64,000 nucleotides of DNA from Sphingopyxis sp. BE259 (GCF_031457495.1 NZ_JAVDWM010000001.1:980001-1044000), one strand, 5' to 3'. Shown: positions 1-11,714, counted from the stretch's first letter. The notes: a model not told the origin generated them from the letters alone. A program made the numbers and translations.

Positions 1-249
1 CTCGACCGCGTCCTTGGCTTCGGCAAGACCGAGGCCGGTGCGTTCGCGGACCCGCTTGATCGCCTCGATCTTTTGGTTCTGGCGGATCAGGGCGCGGATT
101 TCGTCATTGTTGATCCGTTCGTCGCCGACGCGCACCATCGGGCGCGGCGGTGGTCCCGAAAGCTCGCGGCTCGCCCGCTGCCGACGCAGATAGCGCGCGA
201 GCAGCAGGCCAAGCAGCAGGCCGAGGATCAGGAACAGTAGCTTGCCCAT
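1..249 (-). CDS. Membrane-anchored L7/L12 C-terminal-domain-like protein (partial)
   Basis: The reading frame runs from ATG at 249 off the left edge, so only 83 residues are visible. It opens with one hydrophobic segment (MGKLLFLILGLLLGLLLARY), followed by a basic stretch and then IEAIKRVRERTGLGLAEAKD. That last motif is the hallmark of the ribosomal protein bL12 C-terminal domain helix pair. Small proteins pairing one membrane helix with this domain are common in alphaproteobacteria. They are not ribosomal stalk proteins and their function is unknown. The C-terminus lies outside the window. It sits 24 bp downstream of the aconitase stop on the same strand. Confidence 0.6.
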   Translation of the reverse strand, partial: MGKLLFLILGLLLGLLLARYLRRQRASRELSGPPPRPMVRVGDERINNDEIRALIRQNQKIEAIKRVRERTGLGLAEAKDAVE

Positions 250-273
250 CGCCCGATCCTCGCCTGCTTATGC

Positions 274-2946
<2,673 letters not shown>

Positions 2947-3132
2947 TTTGCAGCAGTCCCCATTTTTGGCGCGGCGGGGGAAGACTGTCCGAAGGCGAAG
3001 CGGGAGAGCGGGGCCAACGGGAGTCGCACGCGCGGGTTTATGTTGGCGCCGCCTTACGCCGGGGACAGGGAATTGCAAGGGGGTGGCGGGCGGCACGATC
3101 CCGCGCGATCATTTGCACAAGCGGCTGCCGTC

Positions 3133-3774
3133 CTAAGCGATCAGCCCCGCGTGGCGGGCCTTTTCGGCCAGCTCGCCGCGCGTCGCGGCGCCCATCGTGC
3201 GCAGCAGATGCGACACATGGTTGCGGACGGTGAAATGCGACAGGTCGAGGCGGCGCGCGATCTGTTTGTTCGATTGTTTCTGCGCGAGCATTGTCAGCAC
3301 CTCGACCTGACGCTCGGTCAGCGTGGGCGAGACGGCCGCGGCCGGCGGCATCGCGCACATGGACGGCTGGTCGGGTTTCAGCACGACAAATTCGCCCTGT
3401 TGCAGCGCGCGGAGCCCCGCAACCATGCGGTCGGCGCGCACCGATTTGGCGATATAGGCATCAGCGCCATAGGCCATCACGCGGTCGATCGTGGCATCAT
3501 CGTCGAACATCGACACGACCGCGATCGACGAACGCGGGAAGCGGCGCCGCATCATCGGCAGCGTTTCGGCGGGGTCCATCCCCGGAAACAGCAAATCGAT
3601 GGTGAACAGCCAAGGCGCCATATAGCGTTCGGCGACACCGAGCATTTCGGCGACCGAGCCTGCTTCGCGTAGCGCCATGCCGGGGAACGCGCCGCCGACA
3701 AGTTGCGCCAGCCCGCCGCGGAACACCGGGTGATCGTCGGCGATGATAATGCTGGGGGTCATGCGGCAGGCCAT
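3133..3774 (-). CDS. NarL/LuxR-family response regulator
   Basis: This two-domain transcriptional response regulator has about 213 residues. The receiver domain has the acidic pair in IIIADDHPVF, a phospho-acceptor Asp in LFTIDLLFPGMD, the Ser of AVVSMFDDD and the Lys of AYIAKSV. The C-terminal LuxR helix-turn-helix is LTERQVEVLTMLAQ...NKQIARRLDLSHFTVRNHVS. The start at 3774 overlaps the stop of the preceding gene (TGATG), which suggests translational coupling. An alternative ATG lies at 3762 (MTPSIII). No cognate kinase is adjacent. The two co-transcribed upstream genes encode exported proteins, so the signal it reads cannot be guessed from context. Confidence 0.9.
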   Translation of the reverse strand: MACRMTPSIIIADDHPVFRGGLAQLVGGAFPGMALREAGSVAEMLGVAERYMAPWLFTIDLLFPGMDPAETLPMMRRRFPRSSIAVVSMFDDDATIDRVMAYGADAYIAKSVRADRMVAGLRALQQGEFVVLKPDQPSMCAMPPAAAVSPTLTERQVEVLTMLAQKQSNKQIARRLDLSHFTVRNHVSHLLRTMGAATRGELAEKARHAGLIA

Positions 3775-4514
3775 CAATAGCGGATGGTGTCGGGCCACAG
3801 CACGCGGGTGCAGCGCGCCTTGGGATCGGACGTCTTGGCCGCCAGCATGGCCCGCAGCGCGGGGAGCGCCGTCACCGCCGCGCGCAAGGGCGCGATGTCG
3901 AGGGTGCCGCTCGCAAGCTCCTGACGGCCGCCGAGGCGGTCGGACGGGCGGACCAGCGTCCAACCGAGTGTGTCATAGCCTGCACCATAGGCGAGCAGGT
4001 CGCCGAGCGGCAGCTCGCCATGGCCGTTTTTCTGGTCGTGCGGGCCATAGGGGAAGACCATGGTTGACAGCGCGGTGCTGCCGATGATGCCGTGCGGCCG
4101 GACCGGAAAGGGGCGCTGGATTTCGAGCAGCGCGACCTCAGGCAGGTCAGCGTCGGTGCCAACGCGCAGCTTGATCTCGATCTCGCGGTCCGCGACCGCA
4201 GGCTGGCGCGCGATGTTCCAGATATAGGAAAGCTCAAGTTCGAGCGGGCGGCGGACGCGCTGCGGATCATATCCGGCTGCGGTCCAGCGCAGGAAATCGC
4301 CGCCGTCGAGCTTGCCGTCATCGGTAAACAGCCGGGTGAGGGTGACGGTGCCGCCCGCCAGCTGTTGTTCGGCGTCGCAGGTGTAGCGCCAGCTTTCGCG
4401 ATAGGGTGGGCTGGCGACGGGCGGTTGGCCGGCGAGCGGGGGCAGCCGCGCGTCGGCGGCGCCGGAGGCGAGCAGCAGCAGAGGAAAAAGGGGCAGGCCA
4501 AGACGAAAACGCAT
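3774..4514 (-). CDS. Exported protein of unknown function
   Basis: The 246-residue protein has a clear Sec signal peptide (MRFRLGLPLFPLLLLASGAADA). I recognise no family. The mature part is mixed alpha/beta with a single Cys near the N-terminus (YTCDAEQQ) and another near the end (ARCTRVLW), which may pair as a disulfide in the periplasm. The start was chosen at 4514 because it places the signal peptide at the N-terminus; a longer frame to 4646 overlaps the upstream gene. It lies 14 bp downstream of another exported-protein gene and overlaps the response regulator start, so the three form an operon. Confidence 0.8.
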   Translation of the reverse strand: MRFRLGLPLFPLLLLASGAADARLPPLAGQPPVASPPYRESWRYTCDAEQQLAGGTVTLTRLFTDDGKLDGGDFLRWTAAGYDPQRVRRPLELELSYIWNIARQPAVADREIEIKLRVGTDADLPEVALLEIQRPFPVRPHGIIGSTALSTMVFPYGPHDQKNGHGELPLGDLLAYGAGYDTLGWTLVRPSDRLGGRQELASGTLDIAPLRAAVTALPALRAMLAAKTSDPKARCTRVLWPDTIRY

Positions 4515-4528
4515 CAGTCTGGCTCCGA

Positions 4529-5110
4529 TCAGCGCAGATCGCCGGTGAGATACCAGCAATCCTTCTTGTGTTCGAAAATATAGGCACCGGCCTGGGCGTC
4601 GCGATCGGCGCCATCGATACCGGCAAAGGGCAGGCCGCCCTGCCAACCGACGCGGTATTTCTTGTCACCGACGCGGGTCAGCGAGATGCGGCTATATTCC
4701 GGCGGCAGCGGTCCCGAACCGACCTCGCGGCTGAACCGATAATCGCTGCCGCTGATCCGGAACTGGCCCAGATATTGCTCGCGGTCGACCCAATAGCCGG
4801 GGCCGCTTGGGTCGGCGAGCTTGCCGACATTCACCATGTAGCTGGTAAAGATGACTTGCTCCAGCCAGCCGCCGCTCTCGGTCGCGCTGCTGTACCAGGC
4901 GAGGAATTCTTCGAAATCGTCGATGCCGCAACCCGCCTGGCGGACCCGTTCGATTGCGTCGAGAGGGGTGAATTCGGGCTCGGCCGTCGCCGATTCGGCC
5001 GTTCCTGCCGCGGGCATGGCGGGTTCGGCGGCGCTGGCGGTTGAAGGCGACGTGAGTGCCGCCGTCATCAGGACAGCGACCGGTACCGTGAGCAGTTTTA
5101 ACACGACCAT
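4529..5110 (-). CDS. Exported protein of unknown function
   Basis: The 193-residue protein has a signal peptide (MVVLKLLTVPVAVLMTAAL...ASA), then an Ala/Pro/Glu-rich linker and a compact domain. The domain contains GCGIDDFEEFLAWYSS and ends in KDCWYLTGDLR. The tail looks like a small periplasmic beta domain of the DUF4348-like kind, but I cannot assign it. It is the first gene of the operon with the downstream exported protein and the LuxR-type regulator. Confidence 0.78.
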   Translation of the reverse strand: MVVLKLLTVPVAVLMTAALTSPSTASAAEPAMPAAGTAESATAEPEFTPLDAIERVRQAGCGIDDFEEFLAWYSSATESGGWLEQVIFTSYMVNVGKLADPSGPGYWVDREQYLGQFRISGSDYRFSREVGSGPLPPEYSRISLTRVGDKKYRVGWQGGLPFAGIDGADRDAQAGAYIFEHKKDCWYLTGDLR

Positions 5111-5202
5111 TTTTCCGTTCTTGCCGGGCTGCGATCAGCCCATGCCCGTCTCTCTATCGCGGCGGACATGGCGCCGCGGTGATCGTCGTCACAACCGTGC
5201 GG

Positions 5203-7371
5203 TCAGGGCGCGGGCGGGCGGGTCCAGCCTTGGCGGTATTTGGCGAACCAGGCGAGGATCGCCGCTGCTTTGGCCGCCGATTGCGAAGGCCGCGCCGCGA
5301 TGCCGCCGTGGCTGGCGCCGGGGATCTTGACCAGCGCGGTCGGGACGCCGCGCAATCGCAGCGCGGTGTAATATTGTTCGGATTCGCTGACCGGGGTGCG
5401 GTAATCCTCCGCGCCTACAACGACCAGCGTCGGGGTTTCGACATTGCCGACGAGCGACAGCGGTGACAGCGACCAATAAAGTTCGGGCTTTTCCCATGGT
5501 TGGGCGCCGAGCCAATAGGGGCCGAAAAAGGCGGGGCCGTCGGCGGTCAGCGCCTGTGTGGTCCAATTGATCACCGGTTTCTGGGTCACCGCGGCCTTGA
5601 AGCGGTTGGTCTTGCCCACGATCCAGCTGGTGAGCACGCCGCCGCCCGAGCCGCCGGTGACGAACAGCGCGTCGGGATCGGCCACTCCGAGCGCGATCGC
5701 CTGGTCGACGATGCTGATCAGGTCGAAATAATCATTGCCCGGATAAGCCTTGTCGATTTCCTGCGCAAAGGCTGCGCCATAGCTGGTCGAGCCGCGCGGG
5801 TTGGCCGACATGACGGCGTAGCCCGCGGCGGCGTAAAGCTGATTATCGGTCGAAAAATGCGGGCCGTAGGCGGTGAAGGGGCCGCCGTGGATCTCAAGGA
5901 TCAGCGGCACGCGTTGACCCGCGACATAGCCGGGGGGAAGGGTGAGCCAGCCCTCGATCGGCTTGCCATCGTGGCTGGACGCGGTGGTGATCTTGCGGAC
6001 TTCGCCGAGTGATTTCACTTCGCGTAAGCTGCGGTTGAGGTCGGTCAGGATGCGCGCCGAGCCGCCGCGCGCTAGCTGCACTTCGGCCGGGCGGGTCGCG
6101 GTGCCGCCGGTGAAGGCGATCGCGCCGCCATCCGATACGGTAAAACTGCCGCCGGTGTAGGGCCGGTCGAGCCCGCCCCCCGACAGCCCTTTGGCGACGT
6201 CGCGGACCGATCCGTCAAGGCCGATGCGCGCGATGCGGGTTTCGCCATGATCGTCATATTGTGCGTAGAGCGCGCGGCCGCCGTCACCCCATTGGATCGC
6301 ATCGACACTATAGTCCCAATTGGCGGTAAGACTGCGGCGGTTCGCGCCGTCGGGGGCCATCACGTAAAGCCGGGTATGTTCATAGGCGCGCCGATTATCG
6401 TCGAAGCCCAGATAGGCGATCAGTCGTCCGTCGGGTGACACCAAAGGGTTGGCGTCAGGGCCGTTGCGGTCGGTGAGCGCGGTGATGCGCCCGCCCGCGA
6501 CGTCGAGGGCGTAGACTTCGCTTTCGACCGGATCGGTCTCCCAATCGGCGCGGCGATTGGCGGCAAAATAGAGCGTGCGTCCATCGCGCGACCAGCTCAA
6601 CGGTCCGGTGTCGTGATAGGGGCCGAAGCTCAGCTGGCGCGGGGCACCGCCGGTGGCCGGGACAAGGAAGATTTTTTCGAATCCAGGTTCGACATAGCCC
6701 TGCCCATCGGCGCGATAGGTCAGGAGGTCCCGGATTTCGAGCGGCTCGGCCCAAGTCGCGCCTTCGGGCTTGTTGGCGGGGGCGGCGCCAAGTTTCAGCC
6801 CGTCGTCCTTGACCAGCATGGTATAAGCGATCGAGCGCCCGTCGGGCGACCAGGCGAGCGATGAGGGGGCGGTCGGCAGGCCGGTCAACCGCACCGCCTC
6901 GCCGCCAGTCATCCAGCGCACCCATAGCTGGGCGCTGCCGCCTTCGGTCGAGGCGTAGGCCAGTCGTTTGCCGTCGGGCGACCAGCGGGGCGAAAAGGCG
7001 CCGCCTTGCCGTCCCGCCAGCGGGATTTCCTCGCCGGTCGCTGTGTCGATGAGCCAGATACTGCTGACCGCGCGGTCGGTCATGATGTCGTTGGCGCGGC
7101 GGACATAGGCGATGTGGCGGCCGTCGGGGCTGATCTGGGGGTCGGCGGCGATCGCTAGGTCGAACAGGTCGGCGCCGGTCAGGCGGCGTTCGGGCGCGGT
7201 GCGCGCGCTGCCGACCGCGGCGGCGGACATGGCGGGGGGTGCGGGCTCGGCGGCGGGTGCGGGCGTGGCGCCATCCTGCGCGGCGGGAGGCGGCGCGGGC
7301 GCGTCCTGCGCGTAACTCGGTTGAACCGACAGCACGAACAGGCTTGCGCCCAAAATTGCCAGTTTGCGCAT
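5203..7371 (-). CDS. S9 family prolyl-oligopeptidase-type peptidase, exported
   Basis: This is a 722-residue serine peptidase of the dipeptidyl-aminopeptidase/acylaminoacyl-peptidase type. It has a signal peptide (MRKLAILGASLFVLSVQPSYA) and so is predicted periplasmic. A beta-propeller of WD/PD40-like blades (repeated SPDGR motifs: ISPDGRHIAYV, WSPDGKRLAY, WSPDGRSIAYT) precedes the alpha/beta-hydrolase domain. The catalytic triad is visible: Ser575 in GGSGGG, Asp656 in VGAEDYRTP, His688 in GASHGG. It likely cleaves short peptides. It stands alone, with about 90 bp to the next gene downstream. Confidence 0.93.
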   Translation of the reverse strand: MRKLAILGASLFVLSVQPSYAQDAPAPPPAAQDGATPAPAAEPAPPAMSAAAVGSARTAPERRLTGADLFDLAIAADPQISPDGRHIAYVRRANDIMTDRAVSSIWLIDTATGEEIPLAGRQGGAFSPRWSPDGKRLAYASTEGGSAQLWVRWMTGGEAVRLTGLPTAPSSLAWSPDGRSIAYTMLVKDDGLKLGAAPANKPEGATWAEPLEIRDLLTYRADGQGYVEPGFEKIFLVPATGGAPRQLSFGPYHDTGPLSWSRDGRTLYFAANRRADWETDPVESEVYALDVAGGRITALTDRNGPDANPLVSPDGRLIAYLGFDDNRRAYEHTRLYVMAPDGANRRSLTANWDYSVDAIQWGDGGRALYAQYDDHGETRIARIGLDGSVRDVAKGLSGGGLDRPYTGGSFTVSDGGAIAFTGGTATRPAEVQLARGGSARILTDLNRSLREVKSLGEVRKITTASSHDGKPIEGWLTLPPGYVAGQRVPLILEIHGGPFTAYGPHFSTDNQLYAAAGYAVMSANPRGSTSYGAAFAQEIDKAYPGNDYFDLISIVDQAIALGVADPDALFVTGGSGGGVLTSWIVGKTNRFKAAVTQKPVINWTTQALTADGPAFFGPYWLGAQPWEKPELYWSLSPLSLVGNVETPTLVVVGAEDYRTPVSESEQYYTALRLRGVPTALVKIPGASHGGIAARPSQSAAKAAAILAWFAKYRQGWTRPPAP

Positions 7372-7428
7372 GAAAAGCCGCCCTTTTGTTTGTGAGAGGG
7401 GCGGGTTTGAACCTTTCGTATCAACCCG

Positions 7429-7878
7429 TCAACCGGGCTGGTTTTCCGCGAGCGGGGTGGTGTCCCGCCCACGATCCCGACCATCGTGCGGCGTGCGGAA
7501 GGTCGACGCCAGCACGGCGCCGATCGCGGTCGTCGTGACCGCCATCATCGCCACCGCCAGATTGATCCCGCCGACCGCAACCTCGCTGCCGTCGCTGTGC
7601 TGCATTGTGCCGCCGTATAGCGGACTGAGGGCGTAGGCGACGAGAAAGCCGAGCGAGATGATGAAGGCGATCAGCGCGGGAAGCCGCACTTGGCGGCTGC
7701 ACCAGATCAGCCACAGGCAAAGCAATGCCAGCGTGCTGTTGGTGAGCAATTGCCAAACCTCGTGCAACCGCGCGTGCCCGGGCCAGTCGGGGTTGACGAC
7801 ATGCGTCATCCCCAATTCGAGGATCGGGGTGAGGACGCCGAACGGGATCAGGGCGACAGTGAGGATGATACGGCGCAT
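7429..7878 (-). CDS. Four-helix integral membrane protein of unknown function
   Basis: The 149-residue protein has about four hydrophobic segments (for example LTVALIPFGVLTPILEL, LALLCLWLIWC, IAFIISLGFLVAYAL, VAMMAVTTTAIGAVL). Two short motifs stand out, PDWPGHARLHEVWQL and LYGGTMQHSDG; these recur in small alphaproteobacterial membrane proteins that usually sit beside a TetR gene. I know of no function. A consensus sigma70-type promoter overlapped by two perfect palindromes lies directly upstream, and a TetR gene diverges, so repression by that regulator is very likely. Confidence 0.8.
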   Translation of the reverse strand: MRRIILTVALIPFGVLTPILELGMTHVVNPDWPGHARLHEVWQLLTNSTLALLCLWLIWCSRQVRLPALIAFIISLGFLVAYALSPLYGGTMQHSDGSEVAVGGINLAVAMMAVTTTAIGAVLASTFRTPHDGRDRGRDTTPLAENQPG

Positions 7879-7890
7879 CGGGCGACTCCA

Positions 7891-7934
7891 ATTGACGGCG
7901 TCAATATAATGCCGCTAAATTGACACTGTCAATT
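7891..7934. promoter_or_regulatory. Pair of palindromic operators, probable TetR binding sites
   Basis: There are two perfect palindromes with the same half-site (ATTGAC). One is 15 bp at 7891-7905 (ATTGACG-G-CGTCAAT) and the other is 17 bp at 7918-7934 (AATTGACA-C-TGTCAATT). Their centres are 28 bp apart. They straddle the core promoter of the minus-strand gene and lie in the interval shared with the divergent TetR gene. Binding by that TetR protein is inferred from position and symmetry. Confidence 0.7.
7904..7932 (-). promoter_or_regulatory. Sigma70-type promoter of the membrane-protein gene
   Basis: On the minus strand, TTGACA (7932-7927) is followed by a 17-bp spacer and TTATAT (7909-7904), close to the ideal -35/-10 arrangement. 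The -35 box lies inside the 17-bp palindrome. The second palindrome starts at the -10 box and covers the expected transcription start. Confidence 0.7.
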
Positions 7935-8166
7935 ATGTTTGATTGCAGGGAACTGGTGTGTCGGCGCTCTATCGGGCGGGCGACGTGAGACCGACGTCAA
8001 AGCGGCGCGATTCCCTACGCTTGCTTAAAGCCGTTGATGGTCCGGGCAGCCGCCTGCGTCGATGACCGCCGGGATCAATGATATGTTCCTCGGTAACAAT
8101 GGCGCGGTGGTCTCATGGCAATCGTCCGGCTTGCATCGCACGATAGGCAGTATCAATGAGGGGTGG

Positions 8167-8748
8167 ATGAAGAGAGGCCAACATCATGGGGCGCTGCGCC
8201 AGCTGCTCATCGATACCGCGCTGGGCCTGCTTGACGCCGAGGGGGTCGAGGCGGTGACGATCCGCGCCGTCGCGCGAGCGTCGGGGGTGTCGCACGCCGC
8301 GCCGGCCAATCATTTCGCCGACCGCCGCGCCTTGCTGACCGCGCTGGCCGTCCAATGCTTCGGCGATTTGTGCGCAGGGTCAACCGCGGCGCGCGCTGCG
8401 GCACCAGCTTCACCGCAGGTGCGGATCATTGCTTTTGCCGATGCCTATGTTGCCTATGCGCTGGCGCACCCCAACCGCTATCGGATGATGTGGCGGATGG
8501 ACATGCTCGACCCTGACGACGCCGGATTGGCCGCGCTGGTCGATGGACTATATGCGGGGATCGAACAGGATGTGCTGGCCCTGCCCAACGCGCAGGCCGA
8601 CGATGCGACGACGCTGCTCATCGCGCTGAGCAGCGTTGTTCATGGCTATGTCGCGATGCGGATCGACGGCAATTTCGTCGCTGCGGTCGATACGGCCAGC
8701 GGCAAGCCGCGGCATGTCGCGATCGTCGAACGGCTGCTGCGGGCTTAA
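8167..8748 (+). CDS. TetR/AcrR-family transcriptional regulator
   Basis: The 193-residue protein has an N-terminal TetR helix-turn-helix (LIDTALGLLDAEGVEAVTIRAVARASGVSHAAPANHFADRRALL). The C-terminal helical ligand domain resembles TetR_C_33/WHG types (YVAYALAHPNRYRMMW). The start at 8167 has an AGGGG ribosome site just upstream; a longer frame from 8062 would add an atypical leader. It diverges from the membrane-protein gene across an interval with two palindromic operators and is the natural candidate to bind them. Its stop codon shares bases (TTAA) with the stop of the convergent lipoprotein gene. Confidence 0.88.
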   Translation: MKRGQHHGALRQLLIDTALGLLDAEGVEAVTIRAVARASGVSHAAPANHFADRRALLTALAVQCFGDLCAGSTAARAAAPASPQVRIIAFADAYVAYALAHPNRYRMMWRMDMLDPDDAGLAALVDGLYAGIEQDVLALPNAQADDATTLLIALSSVVHGYVAMRIDGNFVAAVDTASGKPRHVAIVERLLRA

Positions 8749-9311
8749 CCGGCGGCAATGTCCGCCAGCGGATAATCCTCCGCCGTCGATGGGCAGGTGC
8801 CTTGTTTCATCACCGCGGGCTGGCCGGGGGTGTACCAGGATGAGGACTGCAAGTCCGCGTCATAGTCGCCTGCATCATAAATGCAGACCTCGGGCTTGGA
8901 ACCGTCGGGGGCGATGATCACCGCCCAATTGTAGCGGTCTTCGGCGCGCCATTCACCGCCCCAGATCAGGATGCGCCCGCCCGCGACGCGGACGATCGGT
9001 ATGCCCAGGCTGCGGTCGGCAAAAGCAATGCCCGCGCGCGCCTTGGCGTCGGGGACCGCGGCGGCGACCGCGGCCTTGACCGCCGGATGATCGAGGAAGC
9101 GGTGGCCGTTCACGACGTCGAATGGATATTTGCCAACATAAGGCGTCAGGTCGACCGGTCCGCGGCGCGCCTCCTTGACGCTGACCGGAATGGCGGGGGT
9201 GATCTTCGGCTGGCTGGCGACCGTTTTGATCGGGCCGTCCTGCGGCGCTTCGGCCTCGGAGCACGCCGACAGGGGGAGCAGCGCGGCGAGGGCGGCGGTG
9301 ACGAACTTCAT
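8745..9311 (-). CDS. Lipoprotein of unknown function
   Basis: The 188-residue protein has a lipoprotein signal (MKFVTAALAALLPLSAC, lipobox LSAC), so it is probably membrane-anchored in the periplasm. The start at 9311 is preceded by GGAG at good spacing. The mature domain contains LTPYVGKYPFDVVNGHRFLDHPAVKAAV and a pair of cysteines (EVCIYD, GTCPS). I do not recognise a family. It converges on the tetR-like gene with overlapping stop codons. Confidence 0.8.
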   Translation of the reverse strand: MKFVTAALAALLPLSACSEAEAPQDGPIKTVASQPKITPAIPVSVKEARRGPVDLTPYVGKYPFDVVNGHRFLDHPAVKAAVAAAVPDAKARAGIAFADRSLGIPIVRVAGGRILIWGGEWRAEDRYNWAVIIAPDGSKPEVCIYDAGDYDADLQSSSWYTPGQPAVMKQGTCPSTAEDYPLADIAAG

Positions 9312-9393
9312 AGGATCTCCTGTCGATTGCATGGCCGCGTCGATTGACGACACAGCGTTGTGAACCGGCTACCGCGCCGATGCCATGCTTGCG

Positions 9394-9407
9394 GTGACCC
9401 GGATCAC
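9394..9407. promoter_or_regulatory. Candidate CRP-like site
   Basis: GTGA-N6-TCAC is a perfect dyad located about 85 bp upstream of the lipoprotein start. It resembles CRP/FNR-family sites by symmetry only, and no regulator is encoded nearby. Confidence 0.3.
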
Positions 9408-9416
9408 ATCCGCGCG

Positions 9417-10598
9417 TCAGCCGCAACTGGCGGCAAGGCGGACGGGGTTGGGGGTGAAGGTGCGGACGCGGTTGCGGCCGCTGCGCTTGGCCTCGTAGAG
9501 CGCCTGATCGGCCTCTTGCATCAGCGCCGATAGCCCGGCACCGGGGACACCGACCGCGATACCGAGGCTGACGGTGGGAGCCAGCGCGACGGGGATGCGG
9601 TTGGCGCAGGCGGCGGCAAGGCCGGTGCGAACCGCTTCGGCGAGTTGGCGCGCCGCCTCGATCCCGGCGCCAGGGACAAGCAGCGCAAATTCTTCGCCGC
9701 CAATGCGGCCGGCGACCATCTCGACGGGACCGATGGCGCGGACATGCGCGCCAAAAGCGGCGATGATCGCGTCGCCGACGGCGTGGCCATAAGTATCGTT
9801 GACGCGCTTGAAATGATCGAGGTCGGCGATCATCAGCGCGGCGGGGCGGTCGTCGTCGATACAGCGGCGCAGCGCCGATCCGGCGCGGGCCTCGAACCCG
9901 CGGCGGTTGAGCAAGCCCGACAGATTGTCGTCATCGACCTGGCGGCGCAGTTCGCTGATCTGGTCGATCGCCACCGCGACCATCAGGCCGATCGCGGCGA
10001 GGATCGCGACCATCGCCTGGCTGAATTGCACCGTGGTCCAATAGACCGATTGTTGAAAACCAACATAGCTGTCGAAGCCGCCGCCGAGCGCGAGGAGGAT
10101 GATCGGCCGGGCGGTCAGATTGACCACCGACAGCGCCGCGACCCAGAACAGCACACGGTCGATCAGATAGACTTTATCGATCGGCCACAGCGCGCGGACG
10201 ATCATCATGGCGATGATCGCGGCACCGATGCTGATCGACAGGATACGGCCACCGATGCTGGGCTGGCCGAGCAGGAACCACAGGAAAACCGTCATCGACG
10301 CTGCGCCGGTGACCGCCATCGACCGCCACGGTATCGGCAGGCCATAGCGGCCGATAATCGCCGCGGCGAACAGCGCCCCGGTAGCGAGAAAACCAATATT
10401 GGCTGGGATGCGATGCAGGTCGAATGGCAGCACTGGCCCGACGTCGAGGATCAGGAAGGCGATAGCCGAGGCGGTGTAGGCGCCCGCGGCATAGGCGACA
10501 TAGCGGTCGCGGCGGTTCAGCCAGAGCAGGAAAAAGGCCGCCGCGAACAGCAGACCGATGCCCGGATTGAGCAACTGGATGAAAAACTGACCCGACAA
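9417..10598 (-). CDS. Membrane-bound diguanylate cyclase (GGDEF)
   Basis: The 393-residue protein makes cyclic di-GMP from GTP. Six or more hydrophobic segments occupy residues 1 to about 225, a MASE-like sensory membrane module. The catalytic domain follows (DNLSGLLNRRGFE, ADLDHFKRVNDTYGH). The active-site motif is GGEEF, a functional variant of GGDEF, and I see no RxxD inhibitory site immediately before it. The start codon is TTG (10598), with GAGAGG upstream. No EAL domain is present. Confidence 0.92.
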   Translation of the reverse strand: MSGQFFIQLLNPGIGLLFAAAFFLLWLNRRDRYVAYAAGAYTASAIAFLILDVGPVLPFDLHRIPANIGFLATGALFAAAIIGRYGLPIPWRSMAVTGAASMTVFLWFLLGQPSIGGRILSISIGAAIIAMMIVRALWPIDKVYLIDRVLFWVAALSVVNLTARPIILLALGGGFDSYVGFQQSVYWTTVQFSQAMVAILAAIGLMVAVAIDQISELRRQVDDDNLSGLLNRRGFEARAGSALRRCIDDDRPAALMIADLDHFKRVNDTYGHAVGDAIIAAFGAHVRAIGPVEMVAGRIGGEEFALLVPGAGIEAARQLAEAVRTGLAAACANRIPVALAPTVSLGIAVGVPGAGLSALMQEADQALYEAKRSGRNRVRTFTPNPVRLAASCG

Positions 10599-10697
10599 AT
10601 TGCCTGCCTCTCCGCCCCCGAAGGTAGCAGCGTCATGGATAACGAGTTCTTACTTTTCGGATAGTTACGTCACGGTTACGTAGAAACCACTAGCGCG

Positions 10698-11714
10698 TCA
10701 GGCGGTTCCGCGCACCACGAGATGGACGGGGATGCGGGTGCCGCTGCGGGTGCGTTCGTCATCCTCGAGAGCCATCGCGACGAGTGCCTCGCCCGCCGCA
10801 TCGAGATCGGGTTCGAGCGTGGTCAGCGCCGGGTCAGCGAGGGTGCCGGCGCGGATGCCGTCAAAGCCGATCAGCGCGACGTCCTCCGGCACGCGGCGGC
10901 CCGCGTCTTTCAGCCCCTGGAGCACGCCGAGCGCGAGCATGTCGCTGGCCGCAAAGATCGCATCGGTGTCGGGGTGGGCGGTCAGCAACGCCTGCACCGC
11001 GGAGACGCCCTGGGCATGGCGATCGGCGGCGGCGGGCGGCTCGGCGATGATCGCGGTGACGCCGTGCGCCGCCAGCGTCGCGGTAAAGCCGTCGCGCCGC
11101 TCGTCGAACTGGCGCTGCGGCGATTGCTGCGGCCCGACAAAGGCGACGCGGCGGCGGCCGAGCTTGACGAAATGTTCGGCGGCGAGCTGGCCGCCCTCGT
11201 CATTTTCGCTGCGCATCCAGTGGAACGGACTGCCGGGGCTGCCCCAGCAGACGAAGTCGAGCCCCGATGCCTGCGCGGCGGCGAAATAGTCCCATGCGGC
11301 GCGGTTGCTGGTGGTGCCGATCACGATCATCGCATCGGCGAGGCCGGACGCGACGAAATCGGCGCGGAAATTGTCGGGGTTTTCCTGAAACGAGACGAGC
11401 AGGTTGAAGCCGCGGGCCGAGGTCGCGGCGGCGATGCTGCCGAGCAATGCGAAATAAAAGGGGTTGATTGCGCTGCGATCCTCGCCGGGGCGGCAGATGG
11501 TGACGAGCGCGATCGTCTCGCTGCTTTTGAGGCGCAGCGACGAAGCGTGGCGGTCGACGACATAACCGAGTTCGCGCGCTGCCGCCGACACGCGGGCGCG
11601 GGTTTCGGCGTTGACGCCCGGCGAATTGCGGAGCGCGCGCGAGACGGTCGATTGCGACACCCTGGCGCGCTCGGCGACGTCGAACGATGTCGGGCGCAGC
11701 ATTTTTGCGGTCAT
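10698..11714 (-). CDS. LacI-family transcriptional regulator
   Basis: This 338-residue regulator has an N-terminal LacI helix-turn-helix (TSFDVAERARVSQSTVSRALRNS) with hinge helix. A periplasmic-binding-protein-like effector domain follows (DAIFAASDMLALGVLQGLKDAG, PEDVALIGFDG). LacI regulators usually sense sugars or nucleosides. Here it flanks the DUF2891/DUF979/DUF969/5-oxoprolinase run on the same strand. It may control that cluster, but it is separated from it by a repeat and no operator was identified. Confidence 0.93.
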   Translation of the reverse strand: MTAKMLRPTSFDVAERARVSQSTVSRALRNSPGVNAETRARVSAAARELGYVVDRHASSLRLKSSETIALVTICRPGEDRSAINPFYFALLGSIAAATSARGFNLLVSFQENPDNFRADFVASGLADAMIVIGTTSNRAAWDYFAAAQASGLDFVCWGSPGSPFHWMRSENDEGGQLAAEHFVKLGRRRVAFVGPQQSPQRQFDERRDGFTATLAAHGVTAIIAEPPAAADRHAQGVSAVQALLTAHPDTDAIFAASDMLALGVLQGLKDAGRRVPEDVALIGFDGIRAGTLADPALTTLEPDLDAAGEALVAMALEDDERTRSGTRIPVHLVVRGTA

